This document shows, in pieces, positions 1 to 4,557 of a stretch of DNA of 9,603 nucleotides; the stretch's first letter is position 1, and every line of letters starts with the position of its first letter. The notes below the pieces were generated by a model. It made no database searches and was not told the DNA's origin. It saw only the letters and a list, made by a program, of their open reading frames with translations. The DNA is taken from NCBI GenBank assembly GCA_038526735.1, contig JBCBGM010000066.1, forward strand, positions 1 through 9,603, written 5' to 3'. A program made the translations under genes and the position numbers. Source of the stretch: Rubricella sp038526735 (lineage in GTDB: Bacteria > Pseudomonadota > Alphaproteobacteria > Rhodobacterales > Rhodobacteraceae).

Positions 1-1106
1 GTGTCATTGCCCGCACCCGCATACATCGAATTGCCGACCGCGACGCTACTAAGCACGTCATTGCCAGAGCCTGAGTAGATCTCGGTGTAGCCGCCACCTG
101 CATAAATCCGGTCCGCGCCTGTGCCTGTGGTAACCCGCGCATAGAGGCCCCCGGCGTAGACTTGGTTGTTGCCATTGCCTGCATTGATAATCGCACTGGC
201 CCCGCCTGCGTAAATCTTATCGCTGCCGCTGCCTGTATCGACCCGAACCGACGCGCCGCCCGCATAGACCGAGTTGTTGCCGTTTCCGGCGTAGACCCGC
301 GCGCTGGCACCGCCCGCATAGATCTTGTCACTGCCAGACCCCGCATAGACCAACGCACTGAGGCCACCCGCATAAACGCTATTGTTGCCATCGCCCGCGT
401 AGACGCGCGCCTCCAGCCCTCCGGCATAAACCCGATCATTGCCTGCGCCGGAATAGACCCGCGTGCTGCCACCACCCGCATAGACCAGATCGCTGCCGCT
501 GCCGGAATAGACCCGCGCACTGGCGCCTCCGGCGTAGATGCGATCTGCGCCACTGCCCGCCGTGACGGTCGTCGTTGCGCCTCCTGCGTAAACGCTGTTG
601 TTGCCGTCGCCGGCATACACACGGGTCGCGGCACCGCCCGCATACACCTTATCGTTGCCCGAGCCTGCGTTGACGTAGGCGTTCAGCCCGCCGCCATAGA
701 TCGAGTCGTCACCCGACCCTCCGTAAAGGGAGGTATCTGCGCCCCCGGCATAAATCCGGTCATTGCCCGAGCCGCCATCGACATAGGTGCGCAAGCCGCC
801 CGCGCGGATGTAGTCGTTCCCCGAGCCACCATAGACTGCAGCATCAAGGCCGCCGCCGTAGATATAATCGTTGCCATCGCCGCCATAGAGACGGGCCACC
901 GAGCCGCCGCCGTAGATGTGGTCATTGCCGGTGCCGCCGTAGATCTTTGTGGAGCCTGCTGAGCCGCCGTAAAGATAATCACTTCCCGAACCGCCATAAA
1001 TCTGCGCTCCGGTAAAACCGCCACCGTAAAGATGGTCGTCGCCACCTTCGCCATAGACCTTCGCGTTGACGCTATAGACATGCAACGTGTCATTGCCGCT
1101 TCCGCC
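1..1106 (-). repeat. 54-bp tandem coding repeat array (18-residue beta-roll units)
   Basis: About 20 in-frame units of 54 bp encode the 18-residue repeats; two units near the N-terminus are 19 residues. The N-terminal units favour GGSGND and YGGG, while units further in favour AGxGxx and YAGG. In the distal half several units carry NNS or NNQ where the RTX consensus has an aspartate (AGDGNNSV, AGNGNNSV, AGNGNNQV), often alternating with units that keep it (AGSGSDKI, TGSGSDKI). The units are diverged at the DNA level, so this is an old array and not a recent expansion. Confidence 0.85.
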
Positions 1107-1169
1107 CTTCGCCTGCCCGGTGAAGGTCGCGCCAACGGACTTGAAGAAGTTCTTTGACTTTTTTCCCAT
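1..1169 (-). CDS. RTX-like glycine-rich beta-roll repeat protein (C-terminus beyond left edge)
   Basis: The frame starts at an ATG at 1169 and stays open to the left edge, giving 389 residues without a stop; the C-terminus is missing. An in-frame TGA lies 10 codons upstream with no other start between, so this start is the only option; the ribosome site is a weak G-run. After a short basic N-terminus (MGKKSKNFFKSVG) repeats begin at residue 22. There are 20 complete units and a partial one, nearly all 18 residues, of the type AGSGSDKIYAGGASARVY. Half of each unit resembles the RTX calcium-binding nonapeptide GGxGxDxhx; the other half is the variant YAGGxSxRV. Such repeats form calcium-dependent beta-rolls in proteins usually exported by type I secretion. 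No signal peptide is visible. The divergent neighbours are HlyC-type acyltransferases, which suggests this or a linked RTX protein is their substrate. The family assignment is firm; the function is unknown. Confidence 0.85.
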   Translation of the reverse strand, partial: MGKKSKNFFKSVGATFTGQAKGGSGNDTLHVYSVNAKVYGEGGDDHLYGGGFTGAQIYGGSGSDYLYGGSAGSTKIYGGTGNDHIYGGGSVARLYGGDGNDYIYGGGLDAAVYGGSGNDYIRAGGLRTYVDGGSGNDRIYAGGADTSLYGGSGDDSIYGGGLNAYVNAGSGNDKVYAGGAATRVYAGDGNNSVYAGGATTTVTAGSGADRIYAGGASARVYSGSGSDLVYAGGGSTRVYSGAGNDRVYAGGLEARVYAGDGNNSVYAGGLSALVYAGSGSDKIYAGGASARVYAGNGNNSVYAGGASVRVDTGSGSDKIYAGGASAIINAGNGNNQVYAGGLYARVTTGTGADRIYAGGGYTEIYSGSGNDVLSSVAVGNSMYAGAGND

Positions 1170-1328
1170 CGCGGCCCCCCGGGCGACAGCATGTTTTCAG
1201 GTCCGCTTAGATCAAAGAACAGCGCTGCTGCTGCGGTTTGACGGCGAAGAATGCTCTTCTCGCCCATTGGTTGAGTGTTTGGATTTGAAATCAAGTCTAA
1301 ATTCAGGATGATGCGCGGCAGGGGCGTT
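1170..1328. promoter_or_regulatory. Divergent intergenic region between RTX-like gene and acyltransferase operon
   Basis: This 159-bp stretch separates two divergent transcription units and must hold promoters for both. No convincing -35/-10 pair stands out on either strand. A short 11-bp inverted repeat, GATTT-G-AAATC, lies at 1282-1292 and could be a regulator site, but it is too short to claim. Open frames crossing the region look like extensions of shadow frames. Confidence 0.4.
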
Positions 1329-1868
1329 ATGAAAGAACCAAACGAGAGCACGAGCGCAGATTTTGCGGCGTCACGCTGGCAAGCCGCTAACTTTGAGGCG
1401 CTGTCGCCGTCTGAGCGCATTATGCTCTACGGCGAGGCTGCGTATCTCTTGGCGCGAAACCCTTTGCACCGCGCCTACACGCTGCAAGACTTGGAGCAGC
1501 GCGTGATGCACCCGATCTCGCTCAACCAGTTTCGCATGTACCGAAAACCGAGTGGACCGGTGGCTTTGCTTACCTGGGCTTTCGTCTCTGATGCGCTGCA
1601 CGACCGGTTTCAGCGAGAGGTGTTTGACCTCGGCCCGGAGGATTGGTCCTCTGGCCCGCATCTTTGGTACATCGATTTCGTCGCCCCGTTCGGGGACGGC
1701 GGGTTTGTGATCGAGGACATGCTCACCAATGTCTTCCCTGATCTTGTAGGCCACGCCCAGCGGGCCCTGATCAAAAGCGAAAAACCGTTTGTTTTGCGCA
1801 GCTACTATGGTGTCAATGTCGCGTGGCGACAGCGACGAGACGTTGAGGGGGAACGTGAACATGGCTGA
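1329..1868 (+). CDS. HlyC-family toxin-activating lysine acyltransferase
   Basis: This gene encodes about 179 residues, close to E. coli HlyC (170). The family moves a fatty acyl chain from acyl-carrier protein to internal lysines of an RTX protein in the cytoplasm, before export. Recognition rests on the block NPLHRAYT, with His47 in the position of HlyC His23, then LNQFRMYR, the TWAFVSD strand, and LWYIDFVAPFGDG with Asp116 at the HlyC Asp92 position. The His-Asp spacing is 69 residues, exactly as in HlyC. The start at 1329 follows AGGGG by four bases; ATGs at 1308 and 1311 or a GTG at 1275 would only add a non-conserved N-terminus. The stop overlaps the next gene by 8 bp, implying translational coupling. 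It is divergent from the RTX-like gene. Family and likely activity are confident; the substrate is inferred. Confidence 0.9.
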   Translation: MKEPNESTSADFAASRWQAANFEALSPSERIMLYGEAAYLLARNPLHRAYTLQDLEQRVMHPISLNQFRMYRKPSGPVALLTWAFVSDALHDRFQREVFDLGPEDWSSGPHLWYIDFVAPFGDGGFVIEDMLTNVFPDLVGHAQRALIKSEKPFVLRSYYGVNVAWRQRRDVEGEREHG

Positions 1869-2346
1869 AACAGATGCTTTAGAGGCGGGGGCGGAGCCCC
1901 GCGCGGTAAACCCCCAGGCCCTTATGACCGTCGGTGAAGTGCTGCGGCTCGCCAGCCAGTCTCCGGCGCATCGGGACTATACGATTGCCGAGTTTGAGGA
2001 GCGCTTTCTCATGCCCGCAAGCGTCGATCAGTTTCGCGTCTACCGCACAGAGATTGAGCCTGTTGCTGTCGTCACCTGGGCGCTCGTGTCAGATGACATC
2101 CACAAAGAACTAGAGACGGGGCGTCGCGCAATCAGCGCTGACGAGTGGCGCTCCGGCGATAACCTATGGATCATTGAGGCGGTCATTCTGCCCGAGGTCG
2201 CAGAGATGGTGTTCGAGGACCTCACGCAAAGCGTTTTTCCCAACAAGATCGGCAACATGTGGGTCGCCGATGACGATGGAAACTGGGCGATTGAGCGGTA
2301 TTACGGTGCTAACCGCCAGGGTGATGCCTTTGCGGCCGAGAAATAG
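1861..2346 (+). CDS. Second HlyC-family acyltransferase homologue, catalytic Asp replaced by Glu
   Basis: The 161-residue product is a diverged paralogue of the upstream gene. It shares SPAHRDYT, DQFRVYR, VVTWALVSDDIH, LWIIE, VFEDL..VFP and RYYGAN in the same order. His37 matches the catalytic His of HlyC. Exactly 69 residues later, where HlyC has Asp92, it has Glu106, and the APFGDG loop seen in the upstream paralogue has become VILPEVAE. It may therefore have altered activity or act as a non-catalytic partner; this is inference. The ATG at 1861 has a good GAGGGGG ribosome site 9 bases upstream and overlaps the previous stop as ATGGCTGA. An earlier in-frame start at 1789 lies within the upstream gene and adds no family sequence. 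The next gene begins 9 bp after the stop, so the three genes form an operon. Confidence 0.85.
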   Translation: MAETDALEAGAEPRAVNPQALMTVGEVLRLASQSPAHRDYTIAEFEERFLMPASVDQFRVYRTEIEPVAVVTWALVSDDIHKELETGRRAISADEWRSGDNLWIIEAVILPEVAEMVFEDLTQSVFPNKIGNMWVADDDGNWAIERYYGANRQGDAFAAEK

Positions 2347-2355
2347 CGCAGCCCG

Positions 2356-3120
2356 ATGAAACGGTTCCTGCAGCGCTTTCAGCGGCCAAACGCACCCCAG
2401 AGCACCGGGGTGGGATGGTTTTTGCTGGCGGAGGAGGCCGGGTTCATCTGGGCTGATCCGCGCGCGGTCACGCTTCAGGCGGGGGCACCAAACTCCGCCA
2501 AAAGCATCGCGCTGTGCCCTGCCATCTTAGACCACGAAGCACGGCTGTTCGAAATTCCGTGCCCCGTTGACATCGACCTGCGGCTAGAGCGTGATGCACA
2601 TGGCAACCTCGGCCCTGTTTCCACCACGGGGCTACAAAGCACCGTCAATGATGTGGGCTGGAGCAAGCTGCTCTCGATGACGCCGCCGCAACACTGGCGG
2701 CACCCAAACAGGCCTATTTTGCAGTTTATCACGCCTTACCGGTTCTTGTCTGATGAGCTCGTCTACATGACCCAACTGCCAGCGTTTCTGAGCTACAAGT
2801 CCAACCACTTGCCCGGCATGATGCTCGGCGGGCGCTTTCCGATCGACGCTTGGCCAAGGCCCTTAATGTGGGCGTTTGAGTGGCATGATACCAACGCGCC
2901 CATCTCGCTCAAACGGGGCGATCCGTGGTTTTATGTAAAGTTTGAAACCCAACGCCCCGACCGCAAAACACGGCTTTTCGAGGCGGAGGTGACGCCTGGC
3001 CTGGTCGAGTTCTGCAAGGGCGTAGACTCGGTCACCAATTACGTCGGCAAAACGTTCTCGCTGATCCCAACTGCGCGGCGACGCAGGCCCGAAAACCTGC
3101 TTATCGAGAAAAAGCGATAA
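2356..3120 (+). CDS. Uncharacterised protein, possibly DUF6065-like, third gene of the acyltransferase operon
   Basis: The gene encodes 254 residues with no signal peptide or membrane segment, so it is probably cytoplasmic. Visible landmarks are FEIPCPVDIDLRLERD near residue 65, PILQFITPYRFLSDE near 115, then PGMMLGGRFPIDAWPRPLMW and FEWHDT, and LKRGDPWFYVKFE before a basic tail ending in EKKR. The order CPV, then PYxF, then a W-rich strand, then KRGxPWxxxxF resembles, from memory, the DUF6065 family; I could not test this. No catalytic motif is evident. It begins 9 bp after the second acyltransferase gene with only a weak ribosome site, so its translation probably depends on the upstream genes. 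Its position argues for a role in modification, chaperoning or delivery of the RTX substrate, but that is guilt by association. Confidence 0.7.
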   Translation: MKRFLQRFQRPNAPQSTGVGWFLLAEEAGFIWADPRAVTLQAGAPNSAKSIALCPAILDHEARLFEIPCPVDIDLRLERDAHGNLGPVSTTGLQSTVNDVGWSKLLSMTPPQHWRHPNRPILQFITPYRFLSDELVYMTQLPAFLSYKSNHLPGMMLGGRFPIDAWPRPLMWAFEWHDTNAPISLKRGDPWFYVKFETQRPDRKTRLFEAEVTPGLVEFCKGVDSVTNYVGKTFSLIPTARRRRPENLLIEKKR

Positions 3121-3467
3121 CCCTAACAGCACGGGCGAAAGGCACTCACTCTGTCCCATTACGACGGTGAAGTTCGGCATCTGTCCCCCTGACTGTGAGG
3201 TGTTTCGTGAGGACAAGTCCTTGCCTTTGTCGGCGTCTTCATCCTGCCGCTAAACCTACAGCGGCGGTTGTCATGACTTCCGCAGAATAAAAGACGTTTA
3301 GCCACCGATGATGGTGAGAGATTTTCCCATCTGCTGTCTTTCAAATTGCGGTTTGCCGCCGAAACACTCATCAGTCTGATGACAGAAAATGTGGATAGGC
3401 ATTATCCAATTCGCAGCGAGCAAAAAACTCATATGATCCCAGCCGTGCGCATGAGCTCGACCGGGTC
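3121..3467. other. Intergenic region with small inverted repeats, no clear gene
   Basis: About 350 bp without a convincing gene. Short open frames here have no family resemblance and no good ribosome site. Two small structures are visible: a 6-bp stem GCCGCT/AGCGGC with an 8-base loop at 3246-3265, not followed by a T-run, which is at best a weak terminator for the upstream operon; and a 15-bp palindrome at 3368-3382. Residues readable in the third frame between 3450 and 3467 (HELDRV) look like the start of the broken MarR gene that follows. Confidence 0.5.
3368..3382. promoter_or_regulatory. 15-bp palindrome, possible operator
   Basis: TCATCAG, a central T, then CTGATGA form a perfect inverted repeat with 7-bp arms. 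It lies about 85-100 bp upstream of the readable start of the MarR-like coding sequence. MarR proteins often bind palindromes of this size in their own promoters, so it could be a relic autoregulatory site. There is no recognisable promoter pair around it to support that. Confidence 0.25.
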
Positions 3468-3838
3468 ATGCGCAAAATCGACACCCAAAAGCACAAATCG
3501 ATGCCAGCCCATGATATACGGCGCATTGGGCCGATGTGGGGCTTTTGTTGTTGCTGCTGCAAACCATTCAGCCCCGCAACATTCAGGCACTGGCCACCTC
3601 GACGGGGCGCAATAACTTCCAATTCACTCGCTTGATACGTGATCTTGAGTCCAAAGGTGTGCTAACCTGTATTCTGGACCCGAACGAAAAATGCGCAACG
3701 CTGTTGCATATCACCGAGCCGGGCAATGCCTTTCTGAGTGACGTGAAGCGGGTTTTAGTCAGTGTGGTGGATTGCGTTGTCAGCAATGTGAGCCGTGATG
3801 GGCCTGAGACGCCTATAGCGCTCCACCGCAATCTCTGA
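3468..3838 (+). pseudogene. MarR-family transcriptional regulator, broken by a frameshift
   Basis: Two frames together read as one MarR protein. The frame from the ATG at 3468 gives MRKIDTQ, then HDIRRIGPMWG, the typical N-terminal dimerisation start; six more codons before the ATG (HELDRV) also fit, so the original start lay further upstream. This frame then turns into a cysteine run and stops at 3633. The MarR pattern resumes in another frame from about 3539: LLLLLLQTIQPRNIQAL, the recognition helix region GRNNFQFTRLIRDLESKGV, and the wing LDPNEKCATLLHITEPG, ending at 3838. The join needs one base added near 3537-3545, consistent with a one-base deletion. No classic slippery heptamer is present, so programmed shifting is unlikely. 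The 3' end is convergent with the TetR gene, 3 bp apart. Confidence 0.7.
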
Positions 3839-3841
3839 CGC

Positions 3842-4474
3842 CTACGTCGCCATGGCCCCGTGCCTAAAGAGCGACAGTGTCGCCACGACCCGTGATGTCA
3901 CGTCGGGGTAAGGGTCATCGGTTAACCGCAGGCTGAGTCTTGAGAAGGCGAGCCCTTCTAGCGCACCGACATAAATCTCCGCCGCATGCCTTGGGTCGAT
4001 GTCTTTGCGCAGATAACCCTGCTGCTGCCCATATACGATGCGTGCGGTCAGGTCTTTGTGCGTGGGTTCAAAAGCGTCGTTGTAAAACCCATGCGCGAGC
4101 GTGCCATGATCGCGGGCGTTCTCCAACATCAGACGGTAGATGTTGGCCGCCGGAGCCGAAGAAATGAAGGAGAGCAACTGCTCGCCCCACTGCTGCAAAC
4201 TCTCCCAAAACGCCTCTTCGGTGTCGGGTGTTTGCGGCACGCCGCCGGTGATTTCTTGCCCCGATTGCATGACCACGGCTGAGAAGACACCCTCCATCGA
4301 GCCGAAGTGCTTGTAGATCGTCGTCTTTGAAACGCCTGCCGCTTTGGCGAGCGCATCGGTGGTGGCCCCTTCAAACCCGTTCATGAAAAACAGCTCCCGC
4401 CCTGCCGCAATCACGCGCTGCGCTGAGGGATTTTTCATCGTGTTCTCAAGCTGTTCAAACTTTTCTTCGGTCAT
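3842..4474 (-). CDS. TetR/AcrR-family transcriptional repressor
   Basis: The product is 210 residues, normal for the family. The N-terminal DNA-binding domain covers about residues 17-63, with SAQRVIAAGRELF as first helix and the helix-turn-helix in TTDALAKAAGVSKTTIYKHF. The rest is the helical ligand and dimerisation domain, with no obvious ligand signature. The gene is divergent from the RND transporter gene, and the shared 83-bp gap contains a long palindrome overlapping its own promoter, so it probably represses itself and the export operon until a ligand binds. The start at 4474 is uncertain: a GGAGG lies 17 bases upstream, too far to be ideal, and the internal ATG at 4438 (MKNPSAQ) would give 198 residues with the whole DNA-binding domain kept. 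The family call is firm; the ligand is unknown. Confidence 0.93.
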   Translation of the reverse strand: MTEEKFEQLENTMKNPSAQRVIAAGRELFFMNGFEGATTDALAKAAGVSKTTIYKHFGSMEGVFSAVVMQSGQEITGGVPQTPDTEEAFWESLQQWGEQLLSFISSAPAANIYRLMLENARDHGTLAHGFYNDAFEPTHKDLTARIVYGQQQGYLRKDIDPRHAAEIYVGALEGLAFSRLSLRLTDDPYPDVTSRVVATLSLFRHGAMAT

Positions 4475-4512
4475 TCGCTTGTCTCGGTTTTCCTCCGACC
4501 CATCTCCGCTCG

Positions 4513-4541
4513 CATATAGATACGATACCGTATCGTATCAA
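4513..4541 (-). promoter_or_regulatory. Predicted tetR promoter (-35 TTGATA, -10 TATATG, 17-bp spacer)
   Basis: On the minus strand TTGATA (4541-4536) and TATATG (4518-4513) are separated by exactly 17 bp, a near-consensus sigma-70 type arrangement. Transcription would start near 4506, giving a leader of about 30 bases before the start at 4474. The spacer is occupied almost entirely by the palindromic operator, so repressor binding would exclude RNA polymerase. No equally good pair was found for the opposite transporter gene. Confidence 0.65.
4519..4539. promoter_or_regulatory. TetR-family operator, 21-bp palindrome
   Basis: Arms GATACGATAC and GTATCGTATC are perfect reverse complements around a single central C. 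Each arm also contains a direct GATAC repeat, so two overlapping half-site registers are possible, as for TetR proteins that bind as a pair of dimers. It lies 18 bp upstream of the transporter ATG and inside the tetR promoter, placing both divergent genes under one site. Binding by the adjacent regulator is inferred from position and symmetry. Confidence 0.8.
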
Positions 4542-4545
4542 TGGC

Positions 4546-4553
4546 AGGAGAGG
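4546..4553 (+). promoter_or_regulatory. Ribosome binding site of RND transporter gene
   Basis: AGGAGAGG ends four bases before the ATG at 4558 and supports that start. It lies just downstream of the operator, so the transcript leader is short. Confidence 0.7.
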
Positions 4554-4557
4554 ACTG

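Noticed and set aside
162..962. 266-residue plus-strand open frame with its own repetitive protein (CID, RID, GID motifs)
   Set aside because: It is the antisense of the RTX-like repeats. Because the repeat length of 54 bp is a multiple of three and GC-rich, the opposite frame stays open and looks repetitive. It has no ribosome site and no family resemblance.
1..1106. Regular 54-bp periodicity that could suggest a CRISPR array or DNA satellite
   Set aside because: The units are diverged, have no identical repeat/spacer division, and encode continuous RTX-like protein repeats in one frame.
683..1420. Minus-strand 245-residue frame starting inside the first acyltransferase gene
   Set aside because: It runs in a different frame from the RTX-like gene across the same repeats and across the intergenic region, with low-complexity Ser/Ala/Thr content. 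The overlapping frame with GxGxD repeats is the real gene.
3246..3265. GCCGCT/AGCGGC stem-loop as terminator of the acyltransferase operon
   Set aside because: The stem is only 6 bp, there is no T-run, and it lies about 125 bp past the stop codon; it is too weak to annotate as a terminator.
3534..3545. Programmed ribosomal frameshift in the MarR-like gene
   Set aside because: The zero-frame codons ATG TGG GGC TTT TGT contain no classic X XXY YYZ slippery heptamer, and such control is not typical for MarR genes. A one-base deletion is simpler.
4471..4503. Ten-codon leader frame (MGRRKTETSE) on the minus strand whose TGA overlaps the tetR ATG
   Set aside because: The overlap is suggestive of translational coupling, but the GGAG before it has essentially no spacing and the predicted transcript start near 4506 leaves almost no leader, so translation is doubtful.
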